Shown here: positions 1 to 9,275 of the stretch, in pieces
Position numbering within the stretch: the stretch's first letter is position 1
Layout of the letters: each line of letters begins with the position of its first letter
NCBI GenBank assembly: GCA_035353855.1
Contig: DAOQAK010000013.1
Span: 1-64,000, forward strand
Source: Bacteroidales bacterium
Lineage (GTDB): Bacteria; Bacteroidota; Bacteroidia; Bacteroidales; CG2-30-32-10
Length of the DNA stretch: 64,000 bases
Reading direction: 5' to 3'
Translations under genes and position numbers: made by a program
Notes under the pieces: generated by a model
The model's database searches: none
Seen by the model: the letters and a program-made list of their open reading frames with translations, nothing else
Told to the model about the DNA's origin: nothing

Positions 1-270
1 GGATAATTTTTGCTGCCAAAAATAATACTTCTCCCCATTTATTTTATGTGAGCCAATAAAACTTCTTTTAAAAAAATTAAATAGGTCTTTTATATTTAGC
101 CAAATTTAAACATTAATATTAATTATAGAATTTTAATGGTTTCTTAATGTAATTATTACTATATTTTACTATTTTGCATTCTCGGATGCAATATTCCGTT
201 TTGTCAGGCTTTTCATAGAATATATTTTGAATTATGAAAATAAAATTTTTTATAACAAATAAAATTTATA
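1..270. other. Intergenic leader upstream of the A-AT-R operon
   Basis: This stretch is very AT-rich and I see no coding frame that continues from outside the window. A small hairpin (ttgca, about eight unpaired bases, tgcaa) lies near 176-192. The promoter of the downstream operon is probably here, but no exact TAnnTTTG box was found, so none is called. Confidence 0.4.
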
Positions 271-3200
271 ATGATAAACCACGAAACAACTAATAATAAT
301 TCCGTTTTTTTTGATTTACTTTTTTCATCCGAAATAAATTTTTCAGAGAAATGCCCCAATAATTTAGCAGAACTTGTTTTTAAAAAAAACGCTGAACGAA
401 ATGAAGATTCAATTATTATTATAAGTCATGATGAAAATAATTTAGTTGAAGTCTCTTTAAAACGTTTGCGGTTTATTATTTATAATCTTTTCAATGAGTT
501 TGCAAACAAAGGAATTAAACCCGGCGACACCGTATTGCTTGGAAACATTACAGGAAATAATGAATTGTTTATTGCACTTATGTTTTCAGCTCTTGCTTCG
601 TATGGGGTGAAAGTTTTATTGCCGATGTTCATGGAGTCGGGCGAACTTTATGAATGGATGCAGCTAACAAAAAGTAAAGTAATCATACTTCCCGAAAAAG
701 ATATTTTTTCATTGCAGGGCCATGAAAATGAAAAAAGAACTATAAAAGAAATTAAAGAAACTGCTGTATCAAAGGGAATAAATTATTATGATTTTTTTAA
801 TGATTTTAAAATAAGAGAATTTTTATATAATGATTTTTCCCAGGTAAATCCAGACGTTGCAATTATAAATGAAATCATAAAAATTACTTCACATAAAACC
901 GAAGCATTACTTATTACAACATCGGGTTCTTCCGGAAAATCAAAATTAGTTATTTATGAACAAGGTGCATTTATAAAGAATTGTATCAGCTGGCACCAGG
1001 CTGGTTTCTATAATGAAGATAAACTTGGTGGACGTGGATTTACTCCGCTTTTCGCACATACCATGGGTGTACGAGCATTTATGAATGCATTATGGACAGG
1101 CACGCCGGTATGTTTAATAAACACCGAATGGTTTATTGAAAAACCTGAAACGGTAAGCTATCTGCTAAGGCAGATGAAACTTAATCATATAACAGGTGGC
1201 CCTGCTGTATTTAATTTAATGCTTGAGATGATGCGTCGTTACCCGGAACTGAAAATTGAAATGCAGCATTCAATAAAAACAGTTGTATTCAGCGGAGCTC
1301 CCACAAATAGCAAAACAGCTTTGGATGTTGAATCGGCATTGGGCCTTCGTATTAATAATGCTTATGGCACTACCGAAACGCAACAAGTTTTAAGTACGGT
1401 GCTTTTGGATGATACAAAGTTTAAAAAAAATAATTCTATGGGACTTTTGCTTCCGGGAGTTTCAATAGGATTAAAAGAAATTGAAGACGAAAAAAATAAT
1501 TATTTAATGTATATCAAATCACCTTTCGGGATGAAGGGGATATTTAATCATGAAGATAAAAATGATGAAATTCCTTTTGGTTATTTCGATACGGGAGATA
1601 TTGTAACATTGAATGAAGATAATGAATTGGTTTATGTAAAACGAAAATCACGCGATTTTTTTAAAGATGGCTTTGGTGTTAAAATCCCGTTGCCTGCAAT
1701 AAATAACTATTATGCTGAATTAATAAATATTGTAAAGCACATTGAATATTTTCCGTTAAAGGATATTCCCGGTTTAACAGCTTTGATTTTTATAAAAGAT
1801 GAAAAGGTAAAAGAAGGTGCCGTTATTGAAAACCGCATTATTAAAGAGTATTCGGGTTTTATTTCAAAAATCAATGATAATTTATTTTCCTTACTCGAAC
1901 CTTTTGAAAGCAGGCATCGCACCATTAAAAGATTTGCTTTGATAAATGAAACTGTTCCCACAACAGGCAAAGGTACCGTGTCGCAGTATAAAATACAAAC
2001 CAAATACAAAGAAATAATTGATAAACTTGTTGATGTTTTGAGTTGGGATGAAGCCATTGAAAATGTAATTAACAGAACAGATTTCAATAATTCTTTTACG
2101 TATTATAATAATCCTCACATTGGCGGAATGCTTGAAGCGCTTGCTGCTGATTATACGTATCACCGGTCGAAAAAAGACAGCCTCTTTACATTCATAAAAG
2201 GTAAAGAAACCGAAGTGCTTGATATGACTGGCGGTTATGGCACAAACCTTTTAGGTCACAACAACGATGAAATTAAAAATGTTGCCAATGACTTTTTAAA
2301 TAGTGATGAAATTGCAATATCCGACCAGGGAAGCATTCAAAAATATATTGGAGCATTAGCAGAAAAATTAAATGCATTAACAAGCGAAGCAACAGGAAGC
2401 GACTATACGGTATTATTTGGTTCAACCGGTACCGAAGCTGTAGAAATAGCTATTCATCATGCATTTTTTGAATGGATAAATAATATTGAAGATTTAAAAC
2501 GACAGCAATATCAGAAATATGGAGGATTTCCGGATTCACTTGTTGAAGAAGTGTGGCAGTCGAATTTAAAAGTTATAGATAAAACACGGGTTCATATCAT
2601 TGCATTGAAGAATGCTTTCCACGGTCATACTGTGGGCTCCCGTGGAATGTTGGGCAATAACAAAAAGCGAAATAAGTTTAAAAATATTCTTGGAATTTCA
2701 GCTGTATTTATTGATGAACGTTCTGAAAATTGGAAAACCGAATTAGAAAAAAAACTTGAAAATTGTAAATTATGTTTGGAAAAAGTAGTTCCTTCTGATA
2801 AAGGTTTTGTCAAACAAAAATTTTACATAAGCACTGTAATTGCTGCTATTGCAGAACCAATAGTTGGAGAAGGCGGAATACATATTACCAATACGGATTT
2901 CCTGGATTTTCTTTCTGGTTTTGATTTTCCATTAATAATGGATGAAATTCAGTGTGGGTTAGGGCGTGCAGGAACTTTTCTTGCATCGCAGGGACATAAA
3001 GCATCATACTATCTTTTTGCAAAATCACTTGGAGGAAATATTGAAAAAATTTCTTGCATACTAATTGACAGAAAAAGATATAAAAAAGATTTTGCAGAAT
3101 ATTATTCTTCTACTTTTTCAAATGGAGGTTTGGCAGCTAAAGTTGCATTAAAAACTCTTAAAATAATAAAGAATGATAATGTTCCGGAAAGAGCGAAAAC

Positions 3201-4692
3201 ACAAGGCGAAAAAATAGTTAACGAACTAAAAAAAATACAAGATGAATTTCCAAAAGTAATTGAAGAAATTAGCGGTAGAGGCCTGATGCTTGGAATCAGG
3301 TTTTGTGATTTTTCAAATGATGAAAATTTTCTGTTGAGAATTTTATACAATCAAAAAAAATTAGGTCTGCTGTTATCTGCATATTTACTGAAGTGTCACG
3401 ATATTCGTATACTTCCAACATTATCTGCACCCAACACATTAAGGATAGAACCATCGTGTTATATTGACGATAACGAAATTGCAAAATTTATAAAAAGTAT
3501 AGAAACTTTATGTGAAATAATTAATAACAGGAATCTTTATGAGCTTTTAAAACCATTGATGGATGGAGATATGTTTGAAGACAATAAAGGGAAAATGCCT
3601 GAGTCTGGATTTTTATATACCGCAATTGATAAGCCCAAAAAGAATGCAGTGAAAGTCGCTATTGTCGCGCATTTTGTTTATCCCGTTAATGAACTTCGTT
3701 GCCTTGAAAAAGATTTATGCAAAGCATCAGATACTGGATTAAGAATTTTATTCAACCGTGTTCAGACATTAATGGAAATGGAACCTTTTTTAATATTTTC
3801 CAAAAATCTTTTCAACGGTAAAATTCATTTTAGCTTTATTGCAATACCCATTGATACCTGCGAATTAGAAAGACTTAACCGACAGAAAAAAACAAAAACC
3901 ATTGTCGCTAAAATTCAAAAGGCTGTTGATATGGCGGGCAACATGGGTGCAAAAGTTGTAAGCCTTGGCGCCTATACTTCCATTGTAAGCAATAATGGAC
4001 TTGCTCTTGTAGAGCCAAAAAAAACAAGGATTGTAACAGGAAACACATTAACAGCAGCGTCCTGTGTGAAAAAGATTTTACAGGAAATTTCCTTTAATAA
4101 ATATTTTGAAAAAAATAAAATACTCGCTATTGTTGGAGCTGCAGGCAATATCGGGTCTGTGATAGCGGAATCATTATTGCGTTCGGATATTGCTTTTGAT
4201 AAAGTTTATTTAATAGGAAGAAGCAAGAGCAAACTTGAAAAAGTATTAATGAATTTTTGTGAAGATACTTTTATTCGTAGTACTGAAAATATAGAAATAG
4301 CTACGGATTTAACCCCATTATCAAATTGTAATATTATTATTGCAGCCACCAACACTAATGACCCAATAATTTTTCCTCATCATTTAAATAATGAAAATGC
4401 AGTAATCATTTCGGATATGTCAACACCGAAGGCTGTTTCAGATGAAGTATATTTGATGAAGAATATTATTGCGCTTCAACATGCATCGTATATAAAATTG
4501 CCCGGGGATAATGATTTTATCATCAGTTCGCATACACCCAAAGGAGCCGTATTTTGTTGTGCAGCGGAAGCAATATTATGCGGACTTAGTCATTATAGGC
4601 AATCGTTAAAAGGAAAATTGAGTGTTAAAGAAATTGAAAAAATAATTTCGCTTATGAATGAATATAAATTACTGGAACAAAAAGAAAATTAA
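271..4692 (+). CDS. Adenylating ligase / class III aminotransferase / acyl-ACP reductase-like fusion enzyme
   Basis: The 1473-residue protein has three enzyme domains. Residues ~1-610 are an AMP-forming acyl ligase, with the P-loop-like core TTSGSSGKSK (from ~216), the YGTTE motif, the FDTGD motif and the C-terminal catalytic-lysine region TGKGTVSQ (K567). Residues ~640-1120 are a class III PLP aminotransferase, with DEIQCGLGRAG and the likely Schiff-base lysine K918 in FAKSLGG. Residues ~1150-1473 resemble cyanobacterial long-chain acyl-ACP reductase (AAR): SLGAYTSI, TGNTLTA (~1256), the Rossmann loop GAAGNIG (1289-1295) and FCCAAEA, whose second Cys (C1430) aligns with the AAR catalytic cysteine as I remember that sequence. 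No carrier-protein domain is visible between the ligase and the aminotransferase. Domain families are seen; that the enzyme turns an acid into an aldehyde and then an amine is inference. It is first in an operon with a 3-bp gap to the next gene. Confidence 0.85.
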   Translation: MINHETTNNNSVFFDLLFSSEINFSEKCPNNLAELVFKKNAERNEDSIIIISHDENNLVEVSLKRLRFIIYNLFNEFANKGIKPGDTVLLGNITGNNELFIALMFSALASYGVKVLLPMFMESGELYEWMQLTKSKVIILPEKDIFSLQGHENEKRTIKEIKETAVSKGINYYDFFNDFKIREFLYNDFSQVNPDVAIINEIIKITSHKTEALLITTSGSSGKSKLVIYEQGAFIKNCISWHQAGFYNEDKLGGRGFTPLFAHTMGVRAFMNALWTGTPVCLINTEWFIEKPETVSYLLRQMKLNHITGGPAVFNLMLEMMRRYPELKIEMQHSIKTVVFSGAPTNSKTALDVESALGLRINNAYGTTETQQVLSTVLLDDTKFKKNNSMGLLLPGVSIGLKEIEDEKNNYLMYIKSPFGMKGIFNHEDKNDEIPFGYFDTGDIVTLNEDNELVYVKRKSRDFFKDGFGVKIPLPAINNYYAELINIVKHIEYFPLKDIPGLTALIFIKDEKVKEGAVIENRIIKEYSGFISKINDNLFSLLEPFESRHRTIKRFALINETVPTTGKGTVSQYKIQTKYKEIIDKLVDVLSWDEAIENVINRTDFNNSFTYYNNPHIGGMLEALAADYTYHRSKKDSLFTFIKGKETEVLDMTGGYGTNLLGHNNDEIKNVANDFLNSDEIAISDQGSIQKYIGALAEKLNALTSEATGSDYTVLFGSTGTEAVEIAIHHAFFEWINNIEDLKRQQYQKYGGFPDSLVEEVWQSNLKVIDKTRVHIIALKNAFHGHTVGSRGMLGNNKKRNKFKNILGISAVFIDERSENWKTELEKKLENCKLCLEKVVPSDKGFVKQKFYISTVIAAIAEPIVGEGGIHITNTDFLDFLSGFDFPLIMDEIQCGLGRAGTFLASQGHKASYYLFAKSLGGNIEKISCILIDRKRYKKDFAEYYSSTFSNGGLAAKVALKTLKIIKNDNVPERAKTQGEKIVNELKKIQDEFPKVIEEISGRGLMLGIRFCDFSNDENFLLRILYNQKKLGLLLSAYLLKCHDIRILPTLSAPNTLRIEPSCYIDDNEIAKFIKSIETLCEIINNRNLYELLKPLMDGDMFEDNKGKMPESGFLYTAIDKPKKNAVKVAIVAHFVYPVNELRCLEKDLCKASDTGLRILFNRVQTLMEMEPFLIFSKNLFNGKIHFSFIAIPIDTCELERLNRQKKTKTIVAKIQKAVDMAGNMGAKVVSLGAYTSIVSNNGLALVEPKKTRIVTGNTLTAASCVKKILQEISFNKYFEKNKILAIVGAAGNIGSVIAESLLRSDIAFDKVYLIGRSKSKLEKVLMNFCEDTFIRSTENIEIATDLTPLSNCNIIIAATNTNDPIIFPHHLNNENAVIISDMSTPKAVSDEVYLMKNIIALQHASYIKLPGDNDFIISSHTPKGAVFCCAAEAILCGLSHYRQSLKGKLSVKEIEKIISLMNEYKLLEQKEN

Positions 4693-4695
4693 TAA

Positions 4696-5784
4696 ATGGA
4701 CCATTTATTTGATTTTGGAATTTCGCAGGAAGATGCAATTACTGAGTTTAAAGCATTATCGCTTAAAGATAATGACAGGGTGTTATGTATTGCAAGCTCT
4801 GGTGATATTCCGTTAAATTTATTGTCGTTGGCGAATGTGAAAATTAATGCTGTTGATATTTCTCCCAACCAGATTTTCTTAACCAAATTAAAATTAAAAT
4901 CAGTTCTAAACCTTGAACCATCTGAAGCAGCTGGTTTGATAGGGCTTACATCATTACCAGAAGAAAAAAGAATTTTGTTTTTTAATAAGGTGAAAGAAAT
5001 AATGGATGAAGATGAAAAAAAATTCTGGGGAGAAAATATAACAGCTATTTTAAAAGGTCCTGTTAATGTAGCACGTTTCGAAAAATATATTTCAAAATAC
5101 AATCAACTGGCATTATCAGTTATTGGTAAAAGAAAATTATTACATCTTTTTACTATTGATAATATTGATGAGCAGTGTGAATATTTTGATAAAAAAATAA
5201 GTTCTGTTTTAATTAAGTTTTTATTTAAAGTAGCATTTCATCCACGGCTATATAAGAATAAAGGAATCTCTTCCGATGGGTTTAAAAACAGCGGAGAGCG
5301 AAACATTGCTGATTTTTTTTATAACAAGTTCAGGGATTTTTGTACATCGACAATTTCAAGAAAAAATTATTTTTTACAATTTACTTTTTTTAATAAGATA
5401 TTATTTCCTGAAGCTTTTCCCGAATACTTATCAGCTAAAGGAGTTGAAGCAATAAGAAAAAATGTCGAAAATTTATGCCTGAATCAAATTGATTATTTTG
5501 ATGTTTTGAAAAATTGCGAGAGAGCAGAGTTCAATAAATTCCATGTTTCGAATATTGGCGACTGGGTAAGTAAAGAAGATTTTTCAAGTTTACTATATTT
5601 AATAAAAAATAAAGCCGGGGCTTCGGGAAATATCAGTTGTCGCTATATTCATTATAAACACGCCATTCCAGATGATCTAAAGAATTATTTAAATCCCGAT
5701 TATTCACTTGGCGAACAGCTTATGAAAACTGACAGGTATCCATTTTATACTTTAATTCCAATAAGCATTATCAATGCAGTTTAA
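4696..5784 (+). CDS. BtaA-like DUF3419 aminocarboxypropyl transferase
   Basis: This 362-residue protein resembles the DUF3419 family, whose characterised member BtaA moves the 3-amino-3-carboxypropyl group of S-adenosylmethionine onto diacylglycerol in betaine-lipid synthesis. The Rossmann-type SAM site is visible near residues 30-65: DRVLCIASSGDIPLNLL, then the acidic strand end INAVDISPNQ. A late FHVSNIGDW block is also typical of the family. No signal peptide or clear membrane helix is seen. The ATG lies 3 bases after the stop of the fusion enzyme, so the two are probably translated together. The BtaB N-methyltransferase that completes betaine lipid synthesis is not adjacent, so the final product is likely something other than DGTS. 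The acceptor is unknown. Confidence 0.8.
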   Translation: MDHLFDFGISQEDAITEFKALSLKDNDRVLCIASSGDIPLNLLSLANVKINAVDISPNQIFLTKLKLKSVLNLEPSEAAGLIGLTSLPEEKRILFFNKVKEIMDEDEKKFWGENITAILKGPVNVARFEKYISKYNQLALSVIGKRKLLHLFTIDNIDEQCEYFDKKISSVLIKFLFKVAFHPRLYKNKGISSDGFKNSGERNIADFFYNKFRDFCTSTISRKNYFLQFTFFNKILFPEAFPEYLSAKGVEAIRKNVENLCLNQIDYFDVLKNCERAEFNKFHVSNIGDWVSKEDFSSLLYLIKNKAGASGNISCRYIHYKHAIPDDLKNYLNPDYSLGEQLMKTDRYPFYTLIPISIINAV

Positions 5785-5800
5785 AATTTAAAAAGTAGAA

Positions 5801-6922
5801 ATGGAAAATACATCAGGCATATATTCTTTTAAAGAAATCGGGAATGAATATAATCGCGAAATGCTTGAATTATTGCACCAATCGCCGATAGAAGCCAAAA
5901 ATTTCAGCATTTGTTTTGACAGGGAACCTGATATTTTTAAAATGGCTAACTTAAAATATCATCCCGCTGAATATACCGGTTTTTTTAAAGGTTCTAAACT
6001 TATAGGTTTTGCATTGATTGGTTATTATAATGCTTATGTAAATGGGAAACCTCAGAAAGTTTTTCATTTTTCAAACTTTTTTATTCAAAAAGATGAAAGA
6101 AAAAAATTTGTGTTTTTCAAAGCGTTTAAAGTTATTTATAAAAATGTATTTGATAATTCCGATTTGGGATATGCTGTTGTTCTGCAAGGAAATAAAAATG
6201 CGGAATCGCTTATTGGACGCGAGAATACAGGAAATACAAATTATCCTTATTCATCTATAATAAATACTTTAGATGCCAGAAGCATTATGATTATGTTTAG
6301 AAAAAAGACAGATACAGCATTTCATGTTCGTAAAGCCACAACTGCCGATATAGATAGCATTGTAGAATTATTACAAAAAGAATTTTCAGAAAGAATTTTT
6401 GCTCCGTATGTAGATAAACAGGTTTTTCAGGATAATTTATTATCACGTCCGGATTTTGGAATAGAAAATTATTATGTTGCAGAAAAAGATGATATTATTC
6501 ATGGTGTTTGTGCTGCTTGGGATTGCGGCTCATTCAAACAAAGCAGGATAATAAAATATAACAGTCGGTTTAAAGTCATTAAAAATATTTATTCAATCAT
6601 GGCAGCACTTTTTGGATTTACTTCATTACCAAAAACTAGTGAAGCATTTAAAGAAGTTCATATTACCGATTATGCCGTAAATGAAAGAAACCCTAAAATT
6701 ATGAAAGCATTACTGTGTAAGGTTTACAACGATTACAGGGATTTAAAATACAATACTATAATTTTTGGGAGTTATAAAAATGATGAATTGCTGAAGTCGG
6801 TAAAAGGATTTATTAATCAATCGGTGTTGTCAAATATTATTGCAATATCAAAGAATAAAAATTCTTTTGATGAAAAAAATATTGTTGCTGAAAAACCTTA
6901 TATTGATATTGCGTTGTTATAG
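5801..6922 (+). CDS. Tandem GNAT-type acyltransferase
   Basis: This 373-residue protein appears to contain two GNAT (GCN5-related N-acyltransferase) folds. The first covers roughly residues 1-165 (EIGNEYNREMLELLHQSP at the start; ATG at 5801). The second begins near residue 175 with FHVRKATTADIDSIVELL, a typical GNAT first strand and helix. The acyl-CoA binding loop is not textbook in either copy, so one may be structural. It follows the DUF3419 gene after 16 bases and ends at a strong terminator, so it closes the operon. By context it may N-acylate the amine made by the two upstream proteins; this is inference. Confidence 0.65.
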   Translation: MENTSGIYSFKEIGNEYNREMLELLHQSPIEAKNFSICFDREPDIFKMANLKYHPAEYTGFFKGSKLIGFALIGYYNAYVNGKPQKVFHFSNFFIQKDERKKFVFFKAFKVIYKNVFDNSDLGYAVVLQGNKNAESLIGRENTGNTNYPYSSIINTLDARSIMIMFRKKTDTAFHVRKATTADIDSIVELLQKEFSERIFAPYVDKQVFQDNLLSRPDFGIENYYVAEKDDIIHGVCAAWDCGSFKQSRIIKYNSRFKVIKNIYSIMAALFGFTSLPKTSEAFKEVHITDYAVNERNPKIMKALLCKVYNDYRDLKYNTIIFGSYKNDELLKSVKGFINQSVLSNIIAISKNKNSFDEKNIVAEKPYIDIALL

Positions 6923-6946
6923 TTGGAAAATATAAAGTTGAAAATA

Positions 6947-7024
6947 ATAGTAGAGGCGCGGGCTTTGCCCGCGCCTCTACTATTTAGACTTTCCAAGTTT
7001 TAAAACTTGGAAAGTCTTTTTTTC
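6947..7024. terminator. Double hairpin, bidirectional terminator between convergent genes
   Basis: Two perfect palindromes stand side by side. The first is a 17-bp stem (6947-6963 with 6967-6983) around a TTT loop and is GC-rich (gaggcgcgggc). The second (6986-7001 with 7002-7017) pairs agactttccaag with its complement and runs into a T tract. They separate the converging acyltransferase and PrkA genes. The first stem looks like a dispersed palindromic repeat; the second is a standard intrinsic terminator. Confidence 0.8.
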
Positions 7025-9109
7025 TTAATTCGAATCATCATGTGTACAGAAATACTCAATGGTTTTTTCTGCGCAGGTATTGCAATATCCTAATTTTTTC
7101 ACCATCGTATCAACCATACGGTTGTAAAGTTTCTGGTTTTCTTCGTTGGTGCGGTTTGATAAAGCTCCTACCAGGCTGCCTGCTCCGGCAATATCCGATT
7201 TTAAACGAACATCAGTAACCGCTTTTACAAGATCATTATTATCCATGAAATTGTAAGTAGGGTCTTTTATCATTTTTTGTCCGTATATTTTTGTGATGGT
7301 TGTTCTGAAGCTTTGTTTTTGTTCGTCATTCTTTAAACCTAAACGTTCTTCAACGCTGTTGATGAATGTTTCATCAATTTTCAGCGGGACAAGTTTTCCG
7401 GTTTGAGGGTCCTGGTATGTCCATATTTTATCGGGACCAAGATTTTTTGCATCAACACCGATGATCATATTTACATAACTCATCACATCTTTTTCAACGG
7501 CATTAGGCTCATCCATGTATGCATTAAAAATTGTTGTCATCACATTTTTGCGATAAAGTTCTTTAGCAATTTTCAGATCGTTGAAATATTTTGTGCGATC
7601 ATTAGGTTCCTGAACGTAGTCGAGAATAACGGTTTCCATTGATTTGAAAACATCACCGGCGTACATACATTTGCCTTCCTGAGTTTCGCTGCGCTCCAGA
7701 AGAACCTGAAGTGCACGGCCAAGATTACGATGCCCTAAACCTTTTTGTCCGAAACGTTTTGTAATATCGGGGTCGTTATTCAAATCGCTTATGACTTCAC
7801 TGAGTGTTTTAATACTTTTTTCACCGGCAACATCGCCTGCAGAAAGTTTCATCATTTCAACCGGGGTCAGTTTATCGTTTGCCGGCATACGTGTAAGTAC
7901 TACAGCCACGCTTATTGCATAATTTAAATTCGGGTCGATGTGAAGTTTTTCGTTAGAGAAAGTTGTTTTATCGCGATTGCCAATTGCATAAAAAGTAAGC
8001 TCCTGCTGCAATCGGTAATTGGTGTTATGCGACATATACGTAAGACGGCAACGGTCTACAATCGGCGCCTGTTCTTTTTCTTCGAGGAAACGTGCAAACT
8101 CGGAATTGTTGCTGGTAGCCACAATCAGCGTATCGAGAGGCCATTTGTAACCTTCGATTTCAATTGTACGATTTTGAATTACTCCAAGATAAACCTGAAC
8201 TAGGTCGCGTTTGTTTTTGAAAATCTCATCAGCAAAATGAATTCCGCCTCCGGCTACTCTTGCAAGGGCACCACGACGTAACTCAAAACGGTAAGGATGA
8301 TCGGTTTCGGAAATATGTAACAAACGGGTGATTGATTCTTCACCAATCAGATCGGTAGCCGAAGAAGTGATTTTATCTTTGGCTGCATATTTCCCTGTTA
8401 TGGTACCACGTGACTCACTTACAGGAACAGAAACAATTTCAATAAAATCTTTTATTTTTTCAATATCACCGTTACAATAATTTTTAATCTGGTTCAAAAT
8501 ATAATATGAGCATGAACCCAGCGGACGATAGTTTTTATAAAGTTCTTCGAGTTGTTTATCGCGAAACCCGTTATCCGATAAAAATTTAATATTATCCTCT
8601 TTGGCTTCATAAAGATTCATTGCAAGAATCATAGGATCTTCATAAGTCTGCGATTCTATTTGCATGATTTTACCGTATCCGCCAATTTTATCAAGGTTGT
8701 TGAATTTAAATGTAAAACGGCGATTTTCGGGTAGTGATACATAATTCCTGTAAAGTGTACTTAAATGGTCAACGAAAAAAGTTTTTCCATTACCGGGTTC
8801 ACCTATAAGAATAAAAGCCATTTCCTTTGAAGAACCGCCTTCAGCAGCATCTTTAACAAACGAAACAAAACTGTTTATTTCATCATACATTCCAATGATA
8901 TGTTTCGGACCATGACGAAAAACTTTAAAGTCGTAAGTATAACGACCGTTTACTGTAACACGCTCCAGTTTCTTGTTGTCGCCAAGAATCATGCGGGTTA
9001 TGGTTTGGTAAACATTTTCGAAACGCCTGTTTCCAAGCAGTACGTTTTTAATGTGAAAGTCCAGAGATTTTGTATTATCTTTTTGGGTAATGGTTTTTGT
9101 AGTTGCCAT
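7025..9109 (-). CDS. prkA: PrkA-family serine protein kinase (AAA+ type)
   Basis: The 694-residue protein matches the PrkA/YeaG family: an AAA+ ATPase module followed by a kinase-like C-terminal region. The Walker A loop is GEPGNGKT (~residue 104) and the Walker B region is IHFADEIFK; the arginine-rich sensor segment IVDRCRLTYM follows. The C-terminus carries a small Cys/His cluster (YCNTCAEKT...YFCTHDD) that could bind a metal. In many bacteria prkA is followed by genes for a YhbH/YeaH-like von Willebrand factor A protein and SpoVR. Here the neighbours are a terminator and an unrelated peptidase gene, so it is transcribed alone. The role is presumably stress or nutrient signalling; the substrate is unknown. 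Confidence 0.88.
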   Translation of the reverse strand: MATTKTITQKDNTKSLDFHIKNVLLGNRRFENVYQTITRMILGDNKKLERVTVNGRYTYDFKVFRHGPKHIIGMYDEINSFVSFVKDAAEGGSSKEMAFILIGEPGNGKTFFVDHLSTLYRNYVSLPENRRFTFKFNNLDKIGGYGKIMQIESQTYEDPMILAMNLYEAKEDNIKFLSDNGFRDKQLEELYKNYRPLGSCSYYILNQIKNYCNGDIEKIKDFIEIVSVPVSESRGTITGKYAAKDKITSSATDLIGEESITRLLHISETDHPYRFELRRGALARVAGGGIHFADEIFKNKRDLVQVYLGVIQNRTIEIEGYKWPLDTLIVATSNNSEFARFLEEKEQAPIVDRCRLTYMSHNTNYRLQQELTFYAIGNRDKTTFSNEKLHIDPNLNYAISVAVVLTRMPANDKLTPVEMMKLSAGDVAGEKSIKTLSEVISDLNNDPDITKRFGQKGLGHRNLGRALQVLLERSETQEGKCMYAGDVFKSMETVILDYVQEPNDRTKYFNDLKIAKELYRKNVMTTIFNAYMDEPNAVEKDVMSYVNMIIGVDAKNLGPDKIWTYQDPQTGKLVPLKIDETFINSVEERLGLKNDEQKQSFRTTITKIYGQKMIKDPTYNFMDNNDLVKAVTDVRLKSDIAGAGSLVGALSNRTNEENQKLYNRMVDTMVKKLGYCNTCAEKTIEYFCTHDDSN

Positions 9110-9154
9110 TATTTTATTTTTTAGGAATTATTTCAGACTGTAAATATAAGTAAA

Positions 9155-9162
9155 CAAATGTA
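9155..9162 (-). promoter_or_regulatory. Bacteroidota -7 box upstream of prkA
   Basis: Read on the minus strand the eight bases are TACATTTG, an exact match to the Bacteroidota -7 consensus TAnnTTTG, 46 bases upstream of the prkA start codon. No good -33 TTTG lies at the usual spacing, so this is tentative. Confidence 0.4.
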
Positions 9163-9275
9163 AATTTTTATAAAAATTAAAAAGAGATTTTTTAATAAAA
9201 GTAATTAATAAAAATTGAAAAAATATTAACATCTGAATCTTCAAGTCTGATGCCTGATTAATAGAATTCAATAAT

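Noticed and set aside
271..4692. Polyketide or NRPS module
   Set aside because: There is an adenylation-type domain, but no carrier, condensation or ketosynthase domain in the chain or its neighbours.
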